Of a DNA stretch of 64,000 nucleotides, positions 38,808-47,650 are shown piece after piece (the stretch's first letter is position 1; the number at the start of each line of letters is the position of its first letter). Below the pieces are notes generated by a model. It ran no database searches. It was not told the DNA's origin and saw only the letters and a program-made list of their open reading frames with translations. The stretch comes from a bacterium (GTDB lineage: Bacteria; Desulfobacterota; Deferrisomatia; Deferrisomatales; Deferrisomataceae), in NCBI GenBank assembly GCA_027021615.1, contig JALUTY010000009.1, positions 1 to 64,000 on the forward strand, given 5' to 3'. The translations under genes were made by a program, and so were the position numbers.

Positions 38808-41308
38808 GGCGCAGGCGGGCCCGAAAACCCAGGGAGCTCGGACCGGAGCAGCTCGGCCCGGTGATCCGGCCCGAAGAGTTCCCGTTCGAGACCACCGAGG
38901 AGGTGGAGCCCCGGCGGAGCCCCCTTGGACAGGAGCGGGCGCTGCGGTCCATCCGGCTGGGCGTGCGCATGCGCGCGCCCGGGTACAACGTGTTCGTGCT
39001 GGGCCTCACGGGCAACCGTAAGGAGGCCCAGCTCCGGGACCTGGTGCGCGAGTGCCTCCCCCCCCTGCCCCCGCCCCCGGACTGGGTGTACGTGTACAAC
39101 TTCCGGGACCCGGACCGGCCCCTCGCCCTCCGGCTCGGGCCCGGCGAGGGCCGGCGCCTGGCCCGGGACATGGAAGACCTGGTGGAGACCCTGCGGCGGA
39201 GGATCCCCGAAGCGTTCCAGGCCGAGACCTTCGAGCAGGAGAAGGAGGCCCTGTCCAAGAAGTACGACGCCCAGATCCGGGAACTGCGGGAGCGGTTCGA
39301 GGCGTCGGCCCGGGAGAAGGGGCTGGTCGTGCAGCCCACCCCCCAGGGGCAGCTGCTGTTCATCCCCCTGATCGACGGGAAACCGATCGAGGATCCGTCC
39401 CAGTACGAAGCCCTGCCCGAGGAGGAGAAGGCCCGGATCCGGAAGGCACAGGAGGTCCTGGGCCGGGAGGCCCGGGAGCTGTTCAAGCGCCAGAAGGAGC
39501 TGATGGACGCGCTGGGCCGGGAGGTCCAGGAGATCGTCAAGGTGTACGCCGCCCGCATCGTGGACCCCCTGATCGAGGCCATCGCGGCCCGCTACGCCAA
39601 CCCACGGGTTGCCGAGTACCTCAGGGCGGTGCGGGAGCACACCCTCGAGCACCTGGAGAAGTTCCGCCAACAGGAGGAGAAGCCCCAGCTTCCGTTCCCG
39701 CTGCCGGTCCTGCATGCCATGCAGGCCGACCGGTTCCTGGAGTACCGGGTAAACGTGGTGGTGGACAACGAGGACCGGGGATCAGCGCCGGTGCTCACCG
39801 AGGAGAGCCCCACCTATCGGAACCTGTTCGGCGCCGTAGAGAAGGTGGTGGACGAGACCGGGAAGCTCGTGACCAACTTCACCCGGATCAAGGCCGGCAA
39901 GGTCCTCCAGGCCTCCGGGGGCTACCTGGTGTTCAACCTGGAAGACGCGATCACCGAGCCGTTCGTCTGGAAGAGCCTCAAGCGGGTCTTGCGCAGCGGG
40001 CTCGTGGAGATCGAGAGCCATCAGCCCCTGAGCTTCTTGAGCGTGGCCGGGCTGGTGCCTGAGCCCGTGCCGGTGGACACCCGCATCGTGGTGTACGGCA
40101 GCCGGCTGCTGTTCCACATCCTGTCGTACTGGGACCCCGAGTTCAGCGAGTGCTTCAAGGTGGCAGCCGACTTCGGCCCCGACACCGACCGCAACGGCGA
40201 GGGCGTGGTGGCCTATGCCCAGCGGATCGCCCACATCTGCCGGGTGGAGGGCCTGCCCCCGTTTGACCGGCACGGGGTGGCCCAGGTGGTGTGGTTTGGC
40301 GCCCGGAGGGCCGAGCACAAGGAGAAGATCTCGGCCGTGCTCGAGGAGGTGGACGATCTGGTGCGGGAGGCAGGGTTCTTCGCCTTGGAGGCCGGGGCCG
40401 ACCGGGTGGGGGCCGATCACGTGCGTCAGGCCCTGGAGGACCGTATCTTCCGGGGCAACCGGGTGGAGGAGCGCGTCCGCGAGCTCATCGCCGAGGGCAC
40501 ACTGCTGGTGGACGTGGACGGCAAGAAGGTCGGCCAGGTCAACGGGCTGGCCGTGCTGGCCATCGGCGACTACGCCTTCGGCCGGCCGTCGCGGGTCACG
40601 GCGAGCCTGGGCATGGGCACGGCCGGCATCGTGAACATTGAGCGCGAGGCCCGGCTGTCGGGGGCCACCCACGACAAGGGGGTGCTCATCCTGGCCGGGT
40701 ACCTGCGGAACCGCTTCGGCCGAAACCGGCCCCTGTCGTTCTCGGCCTCGCTCGCGTTTGAGCAGTCCTACTCGGGCATCGACGGCGACAGCGCCTCGTC
40801 CACCGAGCTGTACGCCCTGCTGTCGCGGATCGGGAGCCTGCCCCTGCGCCAGGACCTCGCGGTCACCGGCTCGGTGAACCAGAACGGGGAGATCCAGGCG
40901 ATCGGCGGGGTGAACGAGAAGATCGAGGGGTTCTACCGGGTGTGCAAGGCCGTGGGCCTGACCGGCCGGCAGGGGGTGCTGATCCCCGAGGCGAACGTGC
41001 GGCACCTGGTGCTGGAGCCCGAGGTGATCCGGGCGGTGGCCGACGGCCGGTTCCACATCTACCCGGTGCGCACCGTGGACGAGGGCATGGAGATCCTGAC
41101 CGGCCTGCGGGCCGGCGAACCCGGGGAGCCCGGCACGGTCAACGGCATCGTGGACCAGGCCCTGGAGGAGCTCGACCGGCGTCTGCGGGACCGGAACCAC
41201 GCCAAGGGGGACAAGGAGGAGAAAGAAGCCGGGCCCGGGGGGGAGGGCGGCGAGCCGGAGCCTCCCCCCAAGCCGCCCGAGCCCGAGGGGAGTGACGCGG
41301 CCCGGTGA
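38804..41308 (+). CDS. Lon-like (AAA_32/S16 family) ATP-dependent protease
   Basis: 834 aa, the LonB/LonH-like class without a LON N-domain. The S16 dyad is S663 (DGDSASSTE) and K706 (GGVNEKIEGF), 43 residues apart. The long middle coiled region (about 120-300) and TRIKAGKVLQASGGYLVFNLEDAI are typical of AAA_32 proteins. The Walker A region GLTGNRKEAQ (about residues 66-75) lacks the normal GxxGxGK[TS], so ATP binding may be weak. The C-terminal 40 residues are rich in Glu, Gly and Pro. Coupled to hsp20 by ATGA overlap. Confidence 0.9.
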   Translation: MRRRRARKPRELGPEQLGPVIRPEEFPFETTEEVEPRRSPLGQERALRSIRLGVRMRAPGYNVFVLGLTGNRKEAQLRDLVRECLPPLPPPPDWVYVYNFRDPDRPLALRLGPGEGRRLARDMEDLVETLRRRIPEAFQAETFEQEKEALSKKYDAQIRELRERFEASAREKGLVVQPTPQGQLLFIPLIDGKPIEDPSQYEALPEEEKARIRKAQEVLGREARELFKRQKELMDALGREVQEIVKVYAARIVDPLIEAIAARYANPRVAEYLRAVREHTLEHLEKFRQQEEKPQLPFPLPVLHAMQADRFLEYRVNVVVDNEDRGSAPVLTEESPTYRNLFGAVEKVVDETGKLVTNFTRIKAGKVLQASGGYLVFNLEDAITEPFVWKSLKRVLRSGLVEIESHQPLSFLSVAGLVPEPVPVDTRIVVYGSRLLFHILSYWDPEFSECFKVAADFGPDTDRNGEGVVAYAQRIAHICRVEGLPPFDRHGVAQVVWFGARRAEHKEKISAVLEEVDDLVREAGFFALEAGADRVGADHVRQALEDRIFRGNRVEERVRELIAEGTLLVDVDGKKVGQVNGLAVLAIGDYAFGRPSRVTASLGMGTAGIVNIEREARLSGATHDKGVLILAGYLRNRFGRNRPLSFSASLAFEQSYSGIDGDSASSTELYALLSRIGSLPLRQDLAVTGSVNQNGEIQAIGGVNEKIEGFYRVCKAVGLTGRQGVLIPEANVRHLVLEPEVIRAVADGRFHIYPVRTVDEGMEILTGLRAGEPGEPGTVNGIVDQALEELDRRLRDRNHAKGDKEEKEAGPGGEGGEPEPPPKPPEPEGSDAAR

Positions 41309-41590
41309 CCGAGGCGCCCCCGTTTCGGGCAGCGGGAGCGCCGGTTTCGTCCGGCCGCGCCGGACCGCCGTGTGATAAGATGATGCCTGCACGTTCGCTC
41401 GGAGGCCTGCTTGGGGCCTTCGGCCCGCTGGGAGGCTAACCACCCCTTCCTCCTGGCGTTTCGGGCGGGCCTGCGTCCAAGGCCGGGGACATGGGGTCTG
41501 GTGGAGAGCCGGGCTCGGCTTTCTAGGTTCTAGCGTTCCAGCCTTCCGGCTTTCCAGCATTCTAGCTTTTCAGCCTTCCAAAGGAGGCCC
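41309..41590. repeat. Intergenic repeat region ahead of pcnB
   Basis: 41416-41430 and 41521-41582 contain TTCTAGCGTTCCAGCC-type units with about 8-9-bp period. 41492-41520 matches the left end of the palindromic element (CATGGGGTCTGGTGGAGAG). AAGGAGGCCC at the end is the pcnB ribosome site. Confidence 0.55.
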
Positions 41591-42886
41591 ATGGAAGACG
41601 CAGTCGAACCCCAACCCTCTCAGGCCGTGGTGCTGCCCCGCTCGGAGCACCCGGTCAGCCGGAAGCTCATCGACCCCGACGCCCTGTGGATCCTGCGGCG
41701 CCTGCGCCGGGAGGGGTACCTGGCCTACCTGGTGGGCGGCGCGGTGCGCGATCTCATGCTGGGCCACGAGCCCAAGGACTTCGACGTGGGCACCAACGCG
41801 CGGCCCAGCGAGATCCGCCGGCTGTTCCGCAACTGCCGGCTCATCGGCCGGCGGTTCCGCATCGTTCACGTCTACTTCCGCCGCAAGGGCCAGCCCGAGA
41901 AGATCATCGAGGTGAGCACCTTTCGGGGGCGGTCCACCTGGGACGAGGAGCCCGAGGCCGGCGAGATCCCCCCCGAGGACCTGGACCTCACCGGCAACGT
42001 GTTCGGCACGCCGGAGGAGGACGCCTGGCGCCGGGACTTCACGGTGAACGCCCTGTTTTACAACCTGGCCGACTTCACCGTGATCGACCACGTGGGCGGC
42101 CTCGAGGACCTGCGCCAGGGCCTGATCCGCATCATCGGCGACCCGGACGAACGGTTCGCCGAGGATCCGGTGCGCATGCTCCGGGCCGTGGAGTTCGGGG
42201 TACGCCTGGGGTTCCGGATCGAGCCCGGGACCGAGGCCGGCATCCGTCGAAACGCCCCCCGCATCGCTGAGGCGTCGCCGGCCCGGCTCCGGGAGGAGCT
42301 CCGGCAGCTGGCCCAACGGGGCATCCTGGCCGAGGTCCTGGCCCAGGCCCACCGGCTGGGGCTGTTCGAGGCCCTGCTGCCGGAGGTGGAGGAGGTGGAG
42401 GGGGTGTTCCCGTTGCTGGGGCGCCTCGACGCCCAGGCCCGGGAGGGGCAGCCCGTGCCCGAGTCGCGCACCCTGGCCGCCCTGGCCCTGCCCACGGTGG
42501 CGGCCCGGTACCCCCTGCGGTCGGGGGTGGACCTGGAGGAGGCCCTGCAGGCCATCGGGCAGCCGGTGGAGGCCCTGGGCCGGCGTTACCACGTGTCGTC
42601 GTTCATCCGGCACGAGGCCCGGGAGCTGCTGCTGTCGCTCTACCGGATCGCCCGGGGCAGGGCGTACCGGACCAAGGGGCGGTTCGTGCGCAAGCCCGAG
42701 TTCCCGGAGGCGTGGGAGTGGTTCCACGCGTGGGCGCACCTCGCCGGCGACCTGGACGAGGTGGTGGGGTACTGGGAGAGGTACCTGGAGAACCTGAACC
42801 GGCCGGCCGGCTCGGGCAAGAAGCGAAAACGCCGGCGCCGGCGCCGGAAATCCCAGGGGGAAGGGACCGGGACCGCCGAGGGGTGA
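41591..42886 (+). CDS. pcnB: Poly(A) polymerase / tRNA nucleotidyltransferase family (PcnB-like)
   Basis: 431 aa class II nucleotidyltransferase. YLVGGAVRDLMLGHEPKDFDVGTNARPSEIRRLF holds the GG-and-DxD catalytic motif; RRDFTVNALFYN, DPDERFAEDPVRMLRAVEF and the helical RNA-binding half follow. The basic tail GSGKKRKRRRRRRKS resembles PcnB of proteobacteria. It adds poly(A) tails to RNA for decay. PcnB and CCA-adding enzymes are hard to separate by eye; the tail and the PVRMLRAVRF-type motif favour PcnB. Ends before a bidirectional hairpin. Confidence 0.87.
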   Translation: MEDAVEPQPSQAVVLPRSEHPVSRKLIDPDALWILRRLRREGYLAYLVGGAVRDLMLGHEPKDFDVGTNARPSEIRRLFRNCRLIGRRFRIVHVYFRRKGQPEKIIEVSTFRGRSTWDEEPEAGEIPPEDLDLTGNVFGTPEEDAWRRDFTVNALFYNLADFTVIDHVGGLEDLRQGLIRIIGDPDERFAEDPVRMLRAVEFGVRLGFRIEPGTEAGIRRNAPRIAEASPARLREELRQLAQRGILAEVLAQAHRLGLFEALLPEVEEVEGVFPLLGRLDAQAREGQPVPESRTLAALALPTVAARYPLRSGVDLEEALQAIGQPVEALGRRYHVSSFIRHEARELLLSLYRIARGRAYRTKGRFVRKPEFPEAWEWFHAWAHLAGDLDEVVGYWERYLENLNRPAGSGKKRKRRRRRRKSQGEGTGTAEG

Positions 42887-42921
42887 CGTTTCGTGTGCCT
42901 GACTTCGGCGCCCGTCGCGCA

Positions 42922-42955
42922 AACGGGCCGCCCGCGTTTCGCGGGGCGGCCCGTT
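42922..42955 (+). terminator. Bidirectional terminator between pcnB and nfnB
   Basis: AACGGGCCGCC pairs with GGCGGCCCGTT and the inner CGCG/CGCG extends the stem; it lies between convergent genes. Confidence 0.7.
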
Positions 42956-42981
42956 GTCCCTCCTCGCCCCGGTGGCACCCC

Positions 42982-44385
42982 CTACCCGCCCTTTGTCAGG
43001 TAGTCGTGGATCGCATCGGCCGCCTTGCGGCCCGCTCCCATGGCCAGGATCACGGTGGCCGCCCCGGTGACCACGTCACCGCCGGCGTACACACCGGGCA
43101 TGGTGGTGGCGCCGGTGGTCTCGTCGGCCTGGATCGTTCCCCACCGGGAGGTCTGAATGGCCGGGGTCGTGGACGGGATCAGGGGGTTCGGGGCGTTCCC
43201 GATGGCCACCACCACGGCGTCCACGTCCAGCTCGAACTCCGATCCCTCCACCGGCACGGGCCGGCGGCGTCCCGACTCGTCGGGCTCGCCCAGCTCCATG
43301 CGGATGCACTCCAGGGCCCGGACCCATCCGTTGTCGTCCCCGATCACCCGGACCGGGTTCGTGAGCAGCTGGAACTCCACCCCCTCCTCCTCGGCATGGT
43401 GGATCTCCTCGACCCGCGCGGGCATCTCGTCCCGACCCCGGCGGTACACGATGATCGACCGCTCGGCGCCGAGCCGCAGGGCGGTGCGGGCCGCGTCCAT
43501 GGCCACGTTGCCGCCCCCCAGGATCGCGACCCGCTTGGCCCGGACGATGGGGGTGTCGTACTCGGGGAACCGGTAGGCCTTCATCAGGTTCGACCGGGTG
43601 AGGTACTCGTTGGCCGAGTACACCCCGTTCAGGTTCTCGCCCGAGATTCCCATGAACTTGGGCAGGCCCGCGCCCGCCCCCACGAACACGGCGTCGAACC
43701 CGTCCTCCTGGATCAGCTCCTCCACCGTGCGCATCTTGCCCACGACGAAGTTCGTGACGACCTTCACGCCCAGCTTCGTCAGGTAGTCCACCTCGGCCTG
43801 GACGATGGCCTTGGGCAGGCGGAACTCCGGAATCCCGTACACCAGCACCCCGCCGGGCTTGTGCAGGGCCTCGAACACGGTCACGTCGTGGCCCTTCAGA
43901 ACCAGGTCGCCGGCCACGGTCAGCCCGGCCGGGCCGGAGCCCACCACCGCCACCCTCTTGCCGGTCTTGGGCGGGATCTCCGGGATCTTCACCGCACCCT
44001 GGGCCCGCTCCCAGTCGGCCGCGAACCGCTCCAGGCGGCCGATGGCCACCGGTTCGCCCTTCTTGCCCACGATGCAGTAGGCCTCACACTGGTTCTCCTG
44101 GGGACACACCCGGCCGCACACCGCGGGTAGGCTGTTCTTCCGCTTCAGGATGTCCACGGCCCTCTGGAAGTTGCCAGCCTCGATCTCCGCGATGAAGTCC
44201 GGGATGAACACCTCCACCGGGCACCCTTTGCGGCACGCGGGCTTCTTGCACTTGAGGCACCGGGAGGCCTCGCGCTGCGCCATCTCGGGGGTGTAACCCA
44301 GGGGGACCTCGTCGAAGTTTCGGGCCCGAGCCTTGGGATCCTGCTCCGGCATCGGGGTCCGAGGGGGGCGTTGCGTTTTCGCCAT
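42982..44385 (-). CDS. nfnB: NADPH-dependent oxidoreductase, GltA/NfnB type
   Basis: 467 aa. The N-terminal double cluster domain has CLKCKKPACRKGCPV and CGRVCPQENQCEAYC. Two Rossmann folds follow: VAVVGSGPAGLTVAGDLVLKGHDVTVFE (FAD) and VAILGGGNVAMDAARTALRLG (NAD(P)H), and GVYAGGDVVTGAATVILAMGAGRKAA closes. Such GltA-like proteins pair with an HdrB-independent NfnA to form NADH-dependent reduced ferredoxin:NADP oxidoreductase, which bifurcates electrons. The partner gene is 72 bp upstream. A stand-alone glutamate synthase role is the alternative. Confidence 0.9.
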   Translation of the reverse strand: MAKTQRPPRTPMPEQDPKARARNFDEVPLGYTPEMAQREASRCLKCKKPACRKGCPVEVFIPDFIAEIEAGNFQRAVDILKRKNSLPAVCGRVCPQENQCEAYCIVGKKGEPVAIGRLERFAADWERAQGAVKIPEIPPKTGKRVAVVGSGPAGLTVAGDLVLKGHDVTVFEALHKPGGVLVYGIPEFRLPKAIVQAEVDYLTKLGVKVVTNFVVGKMRTVEELIQEDGFDAVFVGAGAGLPKFMGISGENLNGVYSANEYLTRSNLMKAYRFPEYDTPIVRAKRVAILGGGNVAMDAARTALRLGAERSIIVYRRGRDEMPARVEEIHHAEEEGVEFQLLTNPVRVIGDDNGWVRALECIRMELGEPDESGRRRPVPVEGSEFELDVDAVVVAIGNAPNPLIPSTTPAIQTSRWGTIQADETTGATTMPGVYAGGDVVTGAATVILAMGAGRKAADAIHDYLTKGG

Positions 44386-44457
44386 GGTGAAAAACCCTCC
44401 GTTCGGGCGGCGCCGGGCCGCCGTGCTCTCAGACGGGTGGGGAAGCGGTCGACGAGT

Positions 44458-45315
44458 TCAGCCGTGGCACCGGTGGCCGGCCCGCTGCTCGGACCAGATC
44501 TGCATGGCCCGGCGCTCGTCCTCCACGTACGCCCGGAGCCGCTTGGCCAGCTCGTCGAAGTCCACCTGGTGGCCGTCGAACTCGGGACCGTCGACACAGG
44601 CGAACTTGGTCTCTCCCCCCACAGTCACCCGGCACGCACCGCACATGCCGGTGGCGTCGACCATGATGGGGTTCAGGCTCACCACGGTGTGCACCCCGTA
44701 GGGCCCGGTCACCTTGCAGCAGGCCCGCATCATGGGCACCGGGCCGATGGCCACCGCAAGCGCCACGTTCTCCCTGCCCTCCCGCTCGATCACCTCCCTG
44801 AGCACGTCGGTGACGAACCCGTGGTGCCCGTAGGACCCGTCGTCGGTGGCCACCAGCAGCTCGTGGCTGGCCCGACGCATCTCCTCCTCCATGATGAGGA
44901 GCTCCTTGGTACGCGCACCGATGATCGCGATCACCCGGTTGCCGGCCTCCTTCAGGGCGCAGGCGATGGGGTGCACCGGTGCGACGCCGATCCCGCCGCC
45001 CACGCACACCGTGGCGCCGTCGAACCTCTCGATGTGGGTGGGCTTGCCCAGGGGACCGGCCAGGTCCAGCAGGGCGTCGCCCGCGTTCAGGGTGGACAGC
45101 TCGCTGGTCGTCTTGCCGACGGCCTGGAACACGAGGGTGATCGTGCCCGCCTCGGGGTCCTTATCGGCCACGGTCAGGGGGATCCGCTCCCCCTTCTCGT
45201 GGATCCGCAGGATCACGAAGTTGCCGGCCCGATGCTTCCGGGCGATCTCCGGGGCCCGGACCACCATCCGGTAGACCGTCGGCGCCAGGGTCTGCTTTTC
45301 CACGATGGTAAACAA
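44458..45315 (-). CDS. nfnA: NfnA/SudB-type FAD-NAD and 2Fe-2S subunit
   Basis: 285 aa. A ferredoxin-reductase-like fold binds FAD (GNFVILRIHEKGERIPLTVAD) and NAD (CVGGGIGVAPVHPIACAL), and CGACRVTVGGETKFACVDGPEFDGH has the cysteines of the PyrK/SudB 2Fe-2S site. With the downstream GltA-like subunit it forms Nfn. I start at TTG 45315: GGAGG lies 7 nt upstream and the predicted transcript begins near 45371, which excludes the longer GTG start at 45378 inside the -10 box. Confidence 0.9.
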   Translation of the reverse strand: MFTIVEKQTLAPTVYRMVVRAPEIARKHRAGNFVILRIHEKGERIPLTVADKDPEAGTITLVFQAVGKTTSELSTLNAGDALLDLAGPLGKPTHIERFDGATVCVGGGIGVAPVHPIACALKEAGNRVIAIIGARTKELLIMEEEMRRASHELLVATDDGSYGHHGFVTDVLREVIEREGRENVALAVAIGPVPMMRACCKVTGPYGVHTVVSLNPIMVDATGMCGACRVTVGGETKFACVDGPEFDGHQVDFDELAKRLRAYVEDERRAMQIWSEQRAGHRCHG

Positions 45316-45377
45316 GCCTTTTCCTCCCGCCGAAACGAAACCCGGCCAGTCAGGGTTTGAGAAAGTTCCCGCGCGCA

Positions 45378-45406
45378 CATATAGAGGAGGGCTGGACCGG
45401 TGTCAA
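45378..45406 (-). promoter_or_regulatory. Promoter of nfnA-nfnB
   Basis: Read on the minus strand: TTGACA (45406-45401), exactly 17 bp, TATATG (45383-45378). The leader to the TTG start is about 55 nt. Confidence 0.8.
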
Positions 45407-45436
45407 CCCATTCGACCCCAGGTCGGTTCGGCCGCT

Positions 45437-47626
45437 TCAGGGCCGGGGCAGGAGGGCCGCCCCGGGATCCAGGCGGTCGTAGGCGTCCAGGGCGGTCAGC
45501 ACCTTCTTCACGTACCGCCGGGTCTCCCGGTACGGGATCGACTCCACGAACACGTCCAGGGGCTCCCCGCCCCACCGGCCCCTCCATCGCTCCACGGCGG
45601 CGGTGCCGGCGTTGTAGGCGGCCACGGCCGCCAACAGGTCGCCCCCGAACCGGTCCAGCAGATCCCGCAGGTGGCGGGCCCCGAACCGCAGGGCCACCTC
45701 TGGGTCGAACAGGTCCTCGGGCTCAAACCCCTTCCAGCCCAAGCGGCGGGCCACGGCCCGGGCCGTGGCCGGGATGAACTGGGTCAGGCCCCGGGCCTCC
45801 CAGGGGGAGTAGGCCCGGGGATCGAAGTGGCTCTCGGTGTGGGCCAAGGCCAGGAGCAGGTGGGGATGGACCCCGGCCTCCCCGGCCGCCCGGGCGGTCT
45901 CGTCCGGAAACGCCACCGGGAACGCCAGCCCTTCGGGCGAGAGGGGGGCCGGGGGCGCGGCCGGCCAGTCGGTCCACGACCGGCCGGCGGCCCGCAGCGC
46001 CCCGGCGTAGTCCCCGGCCCAGTATCGGACCCGGGCCCCGCCCCCGCCCTGGGCCAGCAGCCGCCGGGACGCCTCGGCCAGGCCCAGCCGCAGGTAGGCC
46101 CCCACCCTTCCGGCCCGGGACAGATCCTGGGCCGACGGGGGCCAAAACGCCACCTCCACCGGCCCGGGAATCCGGGGATCGGGCAGGTCCAGGGTGCCGG
46201 GGGCCCCGCCCGCCCGCCACCGCCGGGCCAGGAGCGCGTAGTACCCCAGGGGATGCTCGGTGACCAGGGTGTCCAGCGCCCGGAGGGCCCCTTCCCCCTC
46301 GCCCCCCAGGGCCAGGGCCCGGGCCGCCCAGTACAGGCCCCGGGCCCGCTCCCACCCCGGCCGCCCACCCCGGGCCGACCGACGGAACGCCTCGGCCGCC
46401 TCGGGGTACCGGCCCTGGCGAAAGGCCGCCCACCCCAGGTTGAACCGGGTGTCCCGGGCCTCGCGACTATCCGGGTACACGGTCAGCAGACGGCGCCGGG
46501 CCCGGCCGGCCTCGGCCCACATCCGCCGGCCCTCGAACACCCGGTACGCCTGGTACAGGTACAGGGGGGCCCGGGGGCTCCGGGGTCGCTTCCGGGCCAG
46601 GGCCACGAGGTCCCGGGCCCCCTCGTCCCCTCGGTCCAGGCCGAACAGGCACCGGGCCCGGTAGAACCGGGCCTCCTCCATCTCGGGCGAGCGGGCCGCC
46701 CGGGCCAGGGGGGCCAGGGCCTCCTCGTAGCGCCGCAGGAAGTACAGGGCCTTGCCCAGGGCCAGGTCCACCTGGGGCGTGATTCGGCTTCCGGGGATCA
46801 GCCGCCGTCTCAGCTCACGCAGGGTGCGCACCGCCTCCTCCCGGCGGCCTCGGTCCAGGAGCACCGTGCCCCGCCGGAGGATCCGCTCTCCAGGCACCGG
46901 CCGAAACGGGTCCCCCCCGCCCGCCCGGGCGAGCACATCCTCCGCGGCCCGGGCCTCGGGCCGGTGCGCGTACTCCACCCACAGGGCCTCGGCCTGGGCC
47001 AGGGCCTCCCGTTCCTCTCCCCCCGCCACGAGCGCCTCGAGCCGGCCGGCCAGGGCCCGCACCCTCCAGTCCTCGTCCGGGGCAATCCGGGCCAGCCGCC
47101 CGAACAGCCCGGCGGCCTCGCCCGGCCGTCCCCCGGTCAGCGCGGCCCGGGCCAGGAACTCGAGGGCCTCCGGCAGGTAGGGGCTCTGGGGGTCGGCGCC
47201 GGCCACGGCCTCCCAGTGGGCCGCGGCCTCTCCGGGCGCCAACAGCCGGCCCAAGGCCGCGTGCACCGCGTCGGCCGGCTTGAACCCCTGGGCCAGCAGG
47301 CCCCGATAAATCGCGATCGCGCCGGACGGGTCGGCGGCCTCGAGGGCCCGGGCCTCCCGAAACCGGGCCTCGGCCGGCGTGGCCGTGGGCACCCGGTCCC
47401 AGACCCCGGCCCGAACGACACCGGGAAGAAAGAGCGATAGAATGACCAAGACGGCCACCAGGCCTTTCCGGAGAACCGCAGCCCGGGAGGTGCGGGCCGT
47501 TGGAGAACGGGTCGTCGAACCGGCGACAAAGCAGGCTCGCCTTCCCGGAGGGCGGGGCAAGGGACCCGCCTCCAGCCGGGCGTTGAGATGGGCCGCGCAG
47601 GCGCTAGGCAAAGGAGTCGGTTTCAT
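45437..47626 (-). CDS. slt: Soluble lytic murein transglycosylase (Slt-like), exported
   Basis: 729 aa from ATG 47626. An export segment (VAVLVILSLFLPGVVRA) begins about 60 residues in, so the true start may be the GTG at 47458 (673 aa); neither has a clear ribosome site. A TPR-like helical superstructure fills most of the protein, and the C-terminal GH23 domain has HLLLALAHTESHFDPRAYSPWEARGLTQFIPATARAVARRLG with the catalytic Glu in TESHF, then GARHLRDLLDRFGGDLLAAVAAYNAGTAAVERW. It cleaves peptidoglycan glycan strands in the periplasm. Confidence 0.86.
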   Translation of the reverse strand: MKPTPLPSACAAHLNARLEAGPLPRPPGRRACFVAGSTTRSPTARTSRAAVLRKGLVAVLVILSLFLPGVVRAGVWDRVPTATPAEARFREARALEAADPSGAIAIYRGLLAQGFKPADAVHAALGRLLAPGEAAAHWEAVAGADPQSPYLPEALEFLARAALTGGRPGEAAGLFGRLARIAPDEDWRVRALAGRLEALVAGGEEREALAQAEALWVEYAHRPEARAAEDVLARAGGGDPFRPVPGERILRRGTVLLDRGRREEAVRTLRELRRRLIPGSRITPQVDLALGKALYFLRRYEEALAPLARAARSPEMEEARFYRARCLFGLDRGDEGARDLVALARKRPRSPRAPLYLYQAYRVFEGRRMWAEAGRARRRLLTVYPDSREARDTRFNLGWAAFRQGRYPEAAEAFRRSARGGRPGWERARGLYWAARALALGGEGEGALRALDTLVTEHPLGYYALLARRWRAGGAPGTLDLPDPRIPGPVEVAFWPPSAQDLSRAGRVGAYLRLGLAEASRRLLAQGGGGARVRYWAGDYAGALRAAGRSWTDWPAAPPAPLSPEGLAFPVAFPDETARAAGEAGVHPHLLLALAHTESHFDPRAYSPWEARGLTQFIPATARAVARRLGWKGFEPEDLFDPEVALRFGARHLRDLLDRFGGDLLAAVAAYNAGTAAVERWRGRWGGEPLDVFVESIPYRETRRYVKKVLTALDAYDRLDPGAALLPRP

Positions 47627-47650
47627 CACCACCAGAGATCGGAGGAACCG

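Noticed and set aside
45316..45378. Longer nfnA start at GTG 45378
   Set aside because: The codon lies inside the predicted -10 box and upstream of the transcription start.
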